Assembly: GCF_014650655.1 (NCBI RefSeq)
Contig: NZ_BMVJ01000009.1
Location: forward strand, 188,258-233,294
Reading direction: 5' to 3'
Origin: Streptomyces anandii JCM 4720
GTDB taxonomy: Bacteria > Actinomycetota > Actinomycetes > Streptomycetales > Streptomycetaceae
DNA: 45,037 bases
The translations under genes and the position numbers were made by a program. Below, in pieces: positions 19,262-26,365 of this stretch. The notes below the pieces were generated by a model. It was not told the DNA's origin, made no database searches, and saw only the letters and a program-made list of their open reading frames with translations. The stretch's first letter is position 1, and each line of letters starts with the position of its first letter.

Positions 19262-20362
19262 TCAGTGGGCGATGTCGTCGTAGCCCGGGACCTCGCGGGG
19301 GCTGCGGGGGCCCGGTCCGACGTAGTGGGCGGAGGGGCGGACCAGGCGGCCGGTGCGCTTCTGCTCCAGGATGTGCGCCGACCAGCCCGCCGTGCGGGCG
19401 CAGGTGAACATCGAGGTGAACATGTGCGCCGGGACCTCGGCGAAGTCCAGCATGATGGCCGCCCAGAACTCGACGTTGGTGGCCAGCACGCGGTCCGGGC
19501 GGCGGTTGTGCAGCTCCTCCAGGGCCGCCTTCTCCAGCGCCTCGGCGACCTCGTAGCGCGGGGCGCCCAGTTCCTTGGCGGTGCGGCGCAGCACCCGCGC
19601 GCGCGGGTCCTCGGCCCGGTACACCCGGTGCCCGAAGCCCATCAGCCGCTCACCGCGGTCCAGCGCCTGCCGGACGTAGCCCTCCGCGTCGCCGGTGCGC
19701 TCGATCTCCTCGATCATGCCGAGGACCCGGGACGGGGCGCCGCCGTGCAGCGGGCCGGACATCGCGCCCACCGCACCCGAGAGCGCGGCCGCGACGTCGG
19801 CGCCGGTGGAGGCGATGACGCGGGCGGTGAACGTGGAGGCGTTCATGCCGTGCTCGGCGGCGGAGGACCAGTAGGCGTCCACGGCCGCGACGTGCCGCGG
19901 GTCGGGCTCGCCCCGCCAGCGGATCATGAACCGCTCGGTGATCGAGTGCGCCTTGTCGATCTCGCGCTGCGGCACCATCGGCAGGCCCTGTCCCCGCGCC
20001 GACTGGGCGACGTAGGACAGCGCCATGACGGCCGCTCGCGCCAGGTCCTCGCGGGCCTGTCCGGCGTCGATGTCCAGCAGCGGTTTCAGGCCCCACACCG
20101 GCGCCAGCATGGCCAGCGCCGACTGCACGTCCACGCGGATGTCACCGGAGTGGACCGGGATCGGGAACGGCTCGGCGGGCGGCAGGCCGGGGTTGAAGGC
20201 GCCGTCCACCAGCAGGCCCCAGACGTTGCCGAAGGAGACGTGACCGACCAGGTCCTCGATGTCGACGCCCCGGTACCGCAGGGCGCCGCCCTCCTTGTCC
20301 GGTTCGGCGATCTCCGTCTCGAACGCGACGACTCCCTCGAGCCCGGGTACGAAGTCGGACAT
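19262..20362 (-). CDS. Citrate synthase, Glu-variant (citrate synthase 2 type)
   Basis: A 366-residue enzyme that condenses acetyl-CoA and oxaloacetate. The two catalytic histidines are His206 (GPLHGGAPSRV) and His245 (MGFGHRVYR). The third catalytic residue, Asp in typical enzymes (NVDF), is Glu298 here (TNVEFWAA). The protein is about 60 residues shorter than the housekeeping actinobacterial enzyme and lacks its N-terminal extension, so it is probably a secondary citrate or 2-methylcitrate synthase; I cannot tell which. The ATG at 20362 has a GAGGAG ribosome site. It is divergent from pdxH across a 306-base gap and converges with the TetR gene. Confidence 0.9.
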   Translation of the reverse strand: MSDFVPGLEGVVAFETEIAEPDKEGGALRYRGVDIEDLVGHVSFGNVWGLLVDGAFNPGLPPAEPFPIPVHSGDIRVDVQSALAMLAPVWGLKPLLDIDAGQAREDLARAAVMALSYVAQSARGQGLPMVPQREIDKAHSITERFMIRWRGEPDPRHVAAVDAYWSSAAEHGMNASTFTARVIASTGADVAAALSGAVGAMSGPLHGGAPSRVLGMIEEIERTGDAEGYVRQALDRGERLMGFGHRVYRAEDPRARVLRRTAKELGAPRYEVAEALEKAALEELHNRRPDRVLATNVEFWAAIMLDFAEVPAHMFTSMFTCARTAGWSAHILEQKRTGRLVRPSAHYVGPGPRSPREVPGYDDIAH

Positions 20363-20668
20363 CAGGCGGCTCCTCGTGGTCTGTGCGGCAGATGGTGCGG
20401 GGTGGCGGCTGAAGGGCGGGGCGGGGTGTGCGGATGCCGGTGCGGTTGTCGCCCCTAGTGGATCCGCGGTCGTGGTCGCTGCCACCGGCTCGCGGTCCTG
20501 GGGCGGTCCTCCTCTGATTCCCCGTCCGGCCGGCTGTCACCCAACCCGGACGGCAGCAGCACGATATCCCCGAGTGCCACGGTTGGGGAGAGTGCTCGGC
20601 ACTCAGTGCCAGGCAGTGACGAAGGACACCCTGCCGGTGGACGGTGGTCCGTACGGCAAGATGACCGC
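20363..20668. other. Divergent intergenic region between citrate synthase and pdxH
   Basis: This 306-base gap must hold the promoters of both genes. The only strong structure is the AGTGC/GCACT cluster at 20590-20610, close to pdxH. No clear -35/-10 pair could be fixed. A three-codon ATG reading frame (20661-20672) overlaps the pdxH start and is probably chance. Confidence 0.5.
20590..20610. promoter_or_regulatory. Interlocked AGTGC/GCACT inverted repeats upstream of pdxH
   Basis: GAGTGC (20590-20595) is the inverse of GCACTC (20599-20604) across TCG. The overlapping GGCACT (20598-20603) is the inverse of AGTGCC (20605-20610) across one base. Three alternating half-sites thus occupy 21 bases, about 60 bases before the pdxH start. 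The arrangement looks like a multi-dimer operator or two alternative hairpins. The GCACTC half also resembles half of the HrcA element, but the full element is not present. Confidence 0.4.
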
Positions 20669-21346
20669 GTGACCGACCGAGAAGCCGGAGAAACCGCGCC
20701 CTTCGATCTCGCCTCCATGCGCAAGCACTACCGGGAGGAGGGCCTGGCCGAATCCGGCCTCGCCGCCACCCCCGTGGCCCAGTTCGCCGCCTGGTTCCAG
20801 CAGGCCGCGACCGAGGGGCGGCTCTTCGAGCCCAACGCCATGGTCGTCTCCACCGCCGACGCCGAGGGCCGGCCCAGCTCCCGCACGGTCCTGCTCAAGG
20901 GCTTCGACGAGCGCGGGTTCGTCTTCTACACCAACTACGACTCCCGCAAGGGCCGCGACCTCTCCGAGAACCCGTACGTCTCGCTGCTCTTCCCCTGGCA
21001 CCCGATGGCCCGCCAGGTCATCGTGCAGGGCGTCGCGCGCCGCACCGGCCGCGACGAGACCGCCGCGTATTTCCGCACCCGCCCGCACGGCTCCCAGCTC
21101 GGCGCGTGGGCCAGCGCCCAGTCCTCGGTGATCGCCACCCGCGCCGAGGTCGACGCCGCCTACGCCGAGCTCGCCGCGCGCTACCCCGAGGGCGAGCAGG
21201 TGCCCGTACCGCCGCACTGGGGCGGCTTCCGGGTCGCGCCGAGCTCGGTGGAGTTCTGGCAGGGCCGCGAGAACCGCCTGCACGACCGGCTGCGCTACGT
21301 CGCCGAGCCGGACGGCGGCTGGCGCGTGGAGCGACTGAGCCCCTGA
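20669..21346 (+). CDS. pdxH: Pyridoxamine/pyridoxine 5'-phosphate oxidase
   Basis: An FMN enzyme that oxidises pyridoxamine- or pyridoxine-phosphate to pyridoxal phosphate. The protein has 225 residues, normal length. It has [15 protein letters not shown] at the N-terminus, FMN/substrate segments [10 protein letters not shown] and [18 protein letters not shown], and the C-terminal dimerisation motif [17 protein letters not shown] followed by RLHDRL. GTG at 20669 is the first conserved residue. No good ribosome site is seen, so translation may be leaderless. It is divergent from citrate synthase. The PLP it supplies is used by SerC and others, but there is no operon link. Confidence 0.95.
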   Translation: MTDREAGETAPFDLASMRKHYREEGLAESGLAATPVAQFAAWFQQAATEGRLFEPNAMVVSTADAEGRPSSRTVLLKGFDERGFVFYTNYDSRKGRDLSENPYVSLLFPWHPMARQVIVQGVARRTGRDETAAYFRTRPHGSQLGAWASAQSSVIATRAEVDAAYAELAARYPEGEQVPVPPHWGGFRVAPSSVEFWQGRENRLHDRLRYVAEPDGGWRVERLSP

Positions 21347-21449
21347 CGGGGCGCGGTGCGGGTCCACGCGTGCGTGGGCTCGCAGTGGGGACGGGGAGGC
21401 ACGCGCGCGTGCGCCTGTGGCGCCGAGGCACGCGCGCGTGGGTGCCGTA

Positions 21450-21479
21450 TTGACACGGCACTGGTCCAGACCTCACCGT
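21450..21479 (+). promoter_or_regulatory. Promoter of the SIS gene
   Basis: A perfect TTGACA -35 (21450-21455) is followed by CACCGT (21474-21479) after an 18-bp spacer, a weak -10. The spacer holds a DasR-type site. Two copies of a 16-base GC-alternating sequence (21396-21411 and 21425-21440) precede it. Confidence 0.5.
21460..21475. promoter_or_regulatory. DasR-responsive element (dre) candidate
   Basis: ACTGGTCCAGACCTCA matches the known dre consensus (A-C/T-TGGTCTAGACCA-C/G-T) in its core GGTC-N2-GACC and in the left flank ACT. DasR is the GntR-family global repressor of N-acetylglucosamine metabolism in Streptomyces and is released by glucosamine-6-phosphate. The site lies between the -35 and -10 regions of the SIS gene, where binding would repress it. 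Confidence 0.65.
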
Positions 21480-21519
21480 GATCCGCGACACATCGGCACC
21501 CCGAAGGGACGGACCCCGC

Positions 21520-22275
21520 ATGAGCGACCGCACGCCGGCCGGCCGGTTCCTCGACGCGGCCATCGGCCTGCTCCAGCGCGTCCGCGACGAGGAGGCCGAG
21601 CCGATCAGCGCCGCGGGCACCCTGCTCGCCGACACCGTCGCCGCCGGCGGCCGCCTGTTCGCCTTCGGGGCCGGCCACTCCTCGCTCGCCGCCCAGGATC
21701 TCGTCTACCGCGCGGGCGGCCTCGCCCTGATGAACCTGCTGGCCGTGCCCGGTGCGGTAGGCGTCGACGTCGTGCCCGCCACCCTCGGCTCCGCCCTGGA
21801 ACGCGTCGACGGCCTCGCCACCGCCGTCCTGGACAGCTCGCCCCTGCGCGCCGGCGACGCCCTGGTGATCATCTCCCTGTCGGGCCGTAACGCCCTCCCC
21901 GTCGAGATGGCCCTGCACGCCCGCGCCCTCGGCGTACACGTCATCGGCGTCACCTCGGTCGCCTACGCCGCGCAGACCACCTCACGGCACGCCTCGGGGA
22001 CCTTCCTCAAGGACCACTGCGACCTCGTCCTCGACTCCAAGATCGCCGTCGGGGACGCCGAGCTCGCGCTCGACACCGTGCCCGCCCCCTTCGCCCCCGC
22101 CTCCACCGTCGTCACCGCTGCCCTGCTCCAGGCCGTCATGGCCACCACGGCCGCCACCCTCGCCGACCGCGGCATCGAACCCCCCCTCCTCCGCTCCGGC
22201 AACGTCGACGGCGGCCACGAATGGAACACCCACATCTTCACCGAGTACGCCGACCGAATCTTCTACCGCCACTGA
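21520..22275 (+). CDS. SIS-domain aminosugar-phosphate protein (NagS/UPF0309-like)
   Basis: A 251-residue protein with one SIS (sugar isomerase) domain, which binds phosphosugars. It has GAGHSSLAAQDLVYRAGG (phosphosugar loop, about residues 50-67), IISLSGRNALPVEMALHA, and the C-terminal GNVDGGHEWNTHIF. As I recall, a SIS protein near dmdR1 in S. coelicolor has been linked to N-acetylglucosamine-6-phosphate metabolism (NagS); this gene has similar context and a dre in its promoter. I infer the same role. The ATG at 21520 has a GAAGGGA ribosome site and is preferred to a GTG at 21478, which would lie in the promoter. Confidence 0.85.
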   Translation: MSDRTPAGRFLDAAIGLLQRVRDEEAEPISAAGTLLADTVAAGGRLFAFGAGHSSLAAQDLVYRAGGLALMNLLAVPGAVGVDVVPATLGSALERVDGLATAVLDSSPLRAGDALVIISLSGRNALPVEMALHARALGVHVIGVTSVAYAAQTTSRHASGTFLKDHCDLVLDSKIAVGDAELALDTVPAPFAPASTVVTAALLQAVMATTAATLADRGIEPPLLRSGNVDGGHEWNTHIFTEYADRIFYRH

Positions 22276-22298
22276 ACCCAGCCCACGGCCCCGCGCGC

Positions 22299-22524
22299 GT
22301 GCTGCCTCCTTGCCGGCGTGCCGGGATCGGTGCCGCGGTGTACGAGAAGGTGCTGGCCCACGCGCGGGCGCTCGGGGCCGGGGTGGTCGAGACCGTCGTG
22401 CTCGCCGCCAATCAGGACGACGTCAGGTTCGCCGAGGTGCGGCTTCGCCGAGACCGAGCGGTACGTGCTGCCCGGCGAGAGCGACCTGTGGATCACCCTG
22501 CGGAGTGGGCGGCTGGGGATGTAG
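22299..22524 (+). pseudogene. Frameshifted C-terminal remnant of a GNAT acetyltransferase
   Basis: One frame reads VLPPCRRAGIGAAVYEKVL then AHARALGAGVVETVVLAANQ and DDVRFAE, with the RxxGxG acetyl-CoA motif. The protein sense then continues in another frame as GFAETERYVLPGESDLWITL and ends at TAG 22522-22524. The join, near 22435-22445, needs a frameshift. No N-terminal half or start codon is present upstream, where the SIS gene ends at 22275. It is a truncated and frameshifted relic. Confidence 0.75.
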
Positions 22525-22665
22525 GGTGCCGGCGGTTGTGGGCGGGTACAACAATTCTTCCAATGTTCGGGAACTAGGTGTGTGCTGCATCACGTTCCAG
22601 TTGAATGAGGAGCAGAGAGCGAACCGACGCGCCGTTCGTGCGGACGCAGCCTGCAGGGGGTCCAG

Positions 22666-24114
22666 GTGAGTGCTTCCCGGCGTAGTGGGACGACCGACGA
22701 GCTGGGGCCGGACGAGCCCGAGCCGGAGCGGGACGGTCCGAAGGGCGATCACGGCCCCGAGGGACCGGCCGGCGCCGACCTGCTCGCCGCGCTCCTCGAC
22801 GGCATGGACGCCGCCCTGTGCGCCTTCGACGCGCACGGGGTCGTCACCCACTGGAACCGCGAGGCCGAGCGCATCCTCGGCTGGAGCGCCGCCGAGGCCG
22901 TGGGACGCGCGGGATTCGCCGGCTGGGCCGTGCGCAGTGCCGACGCCGAGGAGGTCGAGCGCCGGCTGATGTCCGCCATGCACGCGCCCGGCCGTCAGGT
23001 GCACGAGTTCGCCCTGCTCACCAAGGACGGCGGCCGCGTCCTCGTCCGCACCCAGTCCGCCGCCGTGCGCGGACCCGACGGCAGGCCCGCCGGGCTCTAC
23101 TGCGCCTTCAGCGAGGTGCACGCCCAGATCGACCTCGAGCGGTCCATCGCCCTGAGCGAGGCCCTCTTCGAGGACGCCTCCTGGGGCGTCGTCCTCGTCG
23201 ACGCCGACCTGCGCCCCGCCGTCGTCAACGCGCACGCGGCCCGCGCCCTCGGTGCCGGCCGCGCCGCCGCGCTCGGCCGCCCCCTCGGTGAACTGCTCGC
23301 CCAGGGCGTCGAGGAACTCGAGAGCGCCCTCACCCACGTCCTCGCCGAGGGCGCCCCGCCCGCGCCCGCGGAGATCTGGGTCGGTGTCCGCACCCCCGAG
23401 GGCGACCGCCGCCGCTGCTGGCGCAGCGGGTTCGTGCGCCTCGCCTCGCCCCTCGCCGAAGAACCCGTACCCCTGGGCGTGGCCTGGCTGTTCACCGACG
23501 TCACCGAGGCGAAGCAGAGCGAGCAGGAGGCCTCCCTGCTGCGCTTCCGCACCAACCAGCTGCACCGCGCCGCCCGCGCCGCCGCCGAGTGCGAGGACCC
23601 GGCCGAGGCCGCCACCGTCCACCTCGACTTCGCCCTCGCCGGCTTCGCCGACCACGCCCTCGTCGACACCGTCGCCGGCGGAACGCACTCCGACGACCAG
23701 GACACGGCGGCGGCCGTCCGTCTCGTACGGCTCGCGGCCACCCCCTCCGGCGGCCCCGGCCCCAGCCTGCTCACCGGACGGGCCCAGCTCCCCGTCCGCT
23801 ACGCCGAGGGCCACCCAGCCCTCCAGTGCGTCGACCGCATCGGCTCGGTACGGGCCGGCGCGGGCAGCGTCCCGCCCGAGCAGGCGCGCGCCTGGGCCCT
23901 GGCCCGGCAGTGGCCGCCCGAGGCCGTGCACGCCCTGTGCGCCGTCCTGCGCAGCCGCGGCCGCACCCTCGGCGTCGTCACCTTCCTGCGCGGCTCGGGC
24001 CGCGCCCCCTTCGAGCGCTCCGACGCCTCCTACGCCGAGGACGTCGCCGTCCGCATCGCCGCCGCCCTGGACCTGGCGGGCCTGGCGGACCGGCTGGGGG
24101 AAGGCGGCGAGTGA
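22666..24114 (+). CDS. PAS-PAS-GAF sensory protein without output domain
   Basis: A 482-residue soluble protein. An acidic tail (1-33) is followed by PAS 1 (about 36-150; AALCAFDAHGVVTHWNREAE then RILGWSAAE) and PAS 2 (about 165-285; EDASWGVVLVDADLRPAVVN). A short coiled linker (AKQSEQEASLLRFRTNQLH) leads to a GAF-like domain (about 310-470). This is the N-terminal half of the usual Streptomyces RsbU-like PAS-GAF-SpoIIE phosphatases, but it stops after GAF. No phosphatase or kinase domain is encoded downstream. It probably acts by protein-protein contact. GTG at 22666 is preceded by GCAGGGGG. It converges with the GNAT-Rid gene with only 4 bases between stops. Confidence 0.8.
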   Translation: MSASRRSGTTDELGPDEPEPERDGPKGDHGPEGPAGADLLAALLDGMDAALCAFDAHGVVTHWNREAERILGWSAAEAVGRAGFAGWAVRSADAEEVERRLMSAMHAPGRQVHEFALLTKDGGRVLVRTQSAAVRGPDGRPAGLYCAFSEVHAQIDLERSIALSEALFEDASWGVVLVDADLRPAVVNAHAARALGAGRAAALGRPLGELLAQGVEELESALTHVLAEGAPPAPAEIWVGVRTPEGDRRRCWRSGFVRLASPLAEEPVPLGVAWLFTDVTEAKQSEQEASLLRFRTNQLHRAARAAAECEDPAEAATVHLDFALAGFADHALVDTVAGGTHSDDQDTAAAVRLVRLAATPSGGPGPSLLTGRAQLPVRYAEGHPALQCVDRIGSVRAGAGSVPPEQARAWALARQWPPEAVHALCAVLRSRGRTLGVVTFLRGSGRAPFERSDASYAEDVAVRIAAALDLAGLADRLGEGGE

Positions 24115-24118
24115 GAGT

Positions 24119-25093
24119 TCACGCGCCGGCGTCCGGCCTGCGCGCGTACACCTCGATCTCGATCCTCATCCGCGGGTCGGCCAGCCCGCACACCATCATC
24201 GTCGCCGCCGGCCGCACCTCGCCGAACGCCCGCCGCAGCAACGGCCAGCAGGGCTCGAAGTCCTCCCGCTCGGGCAGCAGGTAGCGCACCCGCACCACGT
24301 CCCGGAACCCGCACCCGGCCTCGCCGAGCGCGGCCCCGATGTTCCGCAGGCACTGCTCCGCCTGCTCCACCACGTCGTCGGAGATGGTCATGGCCGCGTA
24401 GTCGAACCCGGTCGTGCCGGACACGTGCACCCAGTCCCCGTCGACCACCGCGCGCGCGTACCCGATCCGCTCCTCGAACACCGACCCGCTGAGAATCGCC
24501 CGTCGCTCAGTCATGGGGGGAACGGTAGGGCGGAGATCCACTTTGCAGAAGACCTTGTCGTGGCGGCGCTCGCCGACCGCGACGAAGCCGGGCAGCCTGC
24601 CGTACTCGGTGAAACCCAGCGAACGGTAGAGGGCGAGGGCCGGGGTGTTGTCGCCCCGCGCGTCCAGGGTCAGCACCTCGATCCCGGCCCGCCGGGCGTC
24701 CGCTACCAGGGCGGCGGTCAGCGCCCGGCCGACACCGCGGCCCTGGAAGGCGGGGTCCACCGCGAGCTTCTCCAGGTCGGCGTGCGGGCGGTGGGTGGGG
24801 CGGGCGTAGCGCAGCCAGTACCCCAGACCGGCCGGGCGTCCGTCGAACCAGGCGGTGCGCAGGGCGCCGTCACCGGCCCGAGCCGCCGCGAGGACGTGGT
24901 CGAGCAGGTCCGCCACCTCCTCCTCGGAGGGCGGCTCGACCCAGCCGAGGGCGGCGCCGGAGCGGACCAGGTCCGCCAGGATCCGGTGGGCCGAGCGCGC
25001 GAACCGGGCCGACAGATCCCGATCGGACAGGAGTTCCGCCGCGTCCAGGAGGACCGGTCCGGTGGCTTCTTCGCTGGTCAGGGCGGTGTTCAT
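24119..25093 (-). CDS. GNAT acetyltransferase fused to a Rid-family domain
   Basis: One open frame of 324 residues joins two usually separate proteins. Residues about 1-185 are a GNAT N-acetyltransferase (HADLEKLAVDPAFQGRGVGR, with the QGRGVG acetyl-CoA loop, then LDARGDNTPALALYRSLGF). Residues 194-324 are a YjgF/YER057c/UK114 (Rid) domain (VHVSGTTGFDYAAMTISDDV, ALGEAGCGFRDVVRVRYLL). The Rid part has PAATMMV where RidA has PARST, so the Arg needed for imine deamination is missing. A second ATG at 24514 (Met194) could make the Rid domain alone. The linker LRPTVPP looks like former intergenic DNA. The ATG at 25093 has a poor ribosome site. Confidence 0.82.
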   Translation of the reverse strand: MNTALTSEEATGPVLLDAAELLSDRDLSARFARSAHRILADLVRSGAALGWVEPPSEEEVADLLDHVLAAARAGDGALRTAWFDGRPAGLGYWLRYARPTHRPHADLEKLAVDPAFQGRGVGRALTAALVADARRAGIEVLTLDARGDNTPALALYRSLGFTEYGRLPGFVAVGERRHDKVFCKVDLRPTVPPMTERRAILSGSVFEERIGYARAVVDGDWVHVSGTTGFDYAAMTISDDVVEQAEQCLRNIGAALGEAGCGFRDVVRVRYLLPEREDFEPCWPLLRRAFGEVRPAATMMVCGLADPRMRIEIEVYARRPDAGA

Positions 25094-25160
25094 GGGCCGA
25101 AGGCTATCCACGGGGACAGGGCGGGCGGCACCGGGTGGGCGCTGAGCGGAAAAAAAGTGG

Positions 25161-25189
25161 TTGATCGGGGGCCGACCGCTTCCTAGGGT
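25161..25189 (+). promoter_or_regulatory. Strong sigma-70 (HrdB-type) promoter
   Basis: TTGATC (25161-25166), a 17-bp spacer and TAGGGT (25184-25189) closely match the Streptomyces housekeeping consensus. Transcription should start near 25196, about 400 bases before the dmdR1 ATG. Confidence 0.75.
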
Positions 25190-25222
25190 TTGTCCTACCG
25201 AGGAAGGGAGGTGGTTCGGAGC

Positions 25223-25261
25223 ATGTATGCACACCGGACGTCGGAGGTGGCTGCGGGCTAG
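25223..25261 (+). CDS. Possible 12-residue leader peptide
   Basis: The frame encodes MYAHRTSEVAAG and stops at TAG. It follows GGAAGGGAGG by about ten bases and begins some 27 bases after the predicted start of transcription. An in-frame GTG at 25211 would add four residues. There is no run of one amino acid of the kind used in classical attenuators. It may be a translated sensor, or merely chance in a structured RNA. Confidence 0.4.
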   Translation: MYAHRTSEVAAG

Positions 25262-25341
25262 CGGCCCGTCACCACACCCAGTGCGGTGCCGGACCAGCGT
25301 GTGCGAGAAGCACGCAGCCGGCCCAAACCAACGCAGTCACC

Positions 25342-25413
25342 CGACCCGCGAGCTGCCGGTACGTCCGGCCGGCTCCCGCGCCGTCAAGGAGCGGGAACCC
25401 AGCTCGCGGGTCG
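25342..25413 (+). ncRNA. Structured RNA element in the dmdR1 leader
   Basis: CGACCCGCGAGCTG (25342-25355) pairs perfectly with 25400-25413, a 14-bp stem around 44 bases. Inside, GCTCC (25372-25376) can pair with GGAGC (25388-25392), or TCCCGC (25374-25379) with GCGGGA (25391-25396). These two hairpins share bases and exclude each other. An AAGGAG ribosome-site-like sequence lies within the switch. This looks like a regulatory leader or small RNA. I do not recognise a known family. Confidence 0.5.
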
Positions 25414-25439
25414 TCTGCGTGTACGGGACCGTGCGCCGG

Positions 25440-25481
25440 TACGGGCCCGCCGGCCTCGGGTACGGCCCGGCCGGCCTCGGC
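25440..25481. repeat. Imperfect 21-base tandem duplication in the dmdR1 leader
   Basis: Two adjacent 21-base units, each beginning TACGG and ending GCCGGCCTCGG plus one base, differ at a few positions. They are rich in GGCC and can also fold on themselves. A more diverged copy may start near 25421. Confidence 0.55.
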
Positions 25482-25593
25482 GTTTTCGCGGAGCGCCTCG
25501 GTTGTCAGCGGTATGCGTCAGAATTGGGAACAGGGCCAGCGCACGCGCGCCGGGGAGCCGTGGGCCTCCGGCAGAGGTAATCGAGGGGCACGT

Positions 25594-26286
25594 ATGTCCG
25601 GACTGATCGACACCACGGAGATGTATCTCCGCACCATCCTCGAGCTGGAGGAGGAAGGCGTCGTCCCCATGCGCGCCCGGATCGCGGAGCGGCTCGACCA
25701 GAGCGGGCCGACGGTGAGCCAGACGGTGGCGCGGATGGAGCGGGACGGCCTGGTGGCGGTCGCCCCCGACCGGCACCTGGAGCTCACGGACGAGGGACGC
25801 CGGCTGGCCACGCGCGTGATGCGCAAGCACCGCCTCGCCGAGTGTCTGCTGGTCGACGTGATCGGCCTGGAGTGGGAGCAGGTGCACGCCGAGGCCTGCC
25901 GCTGGGAGCACGTGATGAGCGAGGCGGTGGAGCGCCGGGTGCTGGAGCTGCTGCGCCACCCCACCGAGTCGCCGTACGGCAATCCGATCCCGGGCCTGGA
26001 GGAGCTGGGGGAGAAGGACGGCGCGGACCCGTTCCTGGACGAGGGGATGGTGTCGCTGGCCGACCTGGACCCGGGTTCCGACGGCAAGACGGTCGTGGTC
26101 CGGCGGATCGGGGAGCCGATCCAGACGGACGCGCAGCTGATGTACACGCTGCGGCGCGCGGGCGTGCAGCCGGGTTCGGTGGTGAGCGTGACCGAGTCGG
26201 CGGGCGGGGTGCTGGTCGGCAGCAGCGGTGAGGCGGCGGAGCTGGCGGCGGACGTGGCCTCCCACGTCTTCGTGGCCAAGCGCTGA
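25594..26286 (+). CDS. dmdR1: Iron-dependent repressor, DtxR/DmdR1 family
   Basis: A 230-residue Fe(II)-activated repressor. It has an N-terminal winged helix (1-70; IAERLDQSGPTVSQTVARME), a metal-binding dimerisation domain, and a C-terminal SH3-like domain (about 145-230). All DtxR metal ligands are in register: His79, Glu83 and His98 (ancillary site), and Met10, Cys102, Glu105 and His106 (primary site; EACRWEH). Length and residue numbering match S. coelicolor DmdR1, the main iron regulator that controls siderophore genes. The ATG at 25594 follows a GAGGGG site. It is followed by a terminator. Confidence 0.93.
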   Translation: MSGLIDTTEMYLRTILELEEEGVVPMRARIAERLDQSGPTVSQTVARMERDGLVAVAPDRHLELTDEGRRLATRVMRKHRLAECLLVDVIGLEWEQVHAEACRWEHVMSEAVERRVLELLRHPTESPYGNPIPGLEELGEKDGADPFLDEGMVSLADLDPGSDGKTVVVRRIGEPIQTDAQLMYTLRRAGVQPGSVVSVTESAGGVLVGSSGEAAELAADVASHVFVAKR

Positions 26287-26343
26287 GCCGGCTTCCCGGG
26301 GCGCGGGCGGCGGTCGCCCTCCCCGGTACGAGCTGACGCGGTG

Positions 26344-26365
26344 TCACCCTTTCGGGTGAGCTTTT
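26344..26365 (+). terminator. Rho-independent terminator of dmdR1
   Basis: TCACCC (26344-26349) pairs with GGGTGA (26354-26359) around a TTTC loop and is followed by GCTTTT. It starts 58 bases after the dmdR1 stop codon. Confidence 0.75.

Larger units (their letters stand above)
25094..25593 (+). other. Long 5' region of dmdR1 with promoter, short ORF and structured RNA
   Basis: This 500-base gap between divergent genes is mostly a probable leader for dmdR1. It contains a strong promoter (25161-25189), a 12-codon ORF with a good ribosome site (25223-25261), a 14-bp perfect stem (25342-25413), and an imperfect 21-base tandem repeat (25440-25481). No classic iron box (TTAGGTTAGGCTAACCTAA-like) was seen, so DmdR1 autoregulation is not supported here. 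Confidence 0.6.

Noticed and set aside
20599..20620. HrcA (CIRCE) element
   Set aside because: GCACTC-N9 is followed by CAGTGA instead of GAGTGC, and no chaperone gene is adjacent.
25161..25593. DtxR/DmdR iron box autoregulating dmdR1
   Set aside because: No sequence close to TTAGGTTAGGCTAACCTAA was seen in the leader or promoter.
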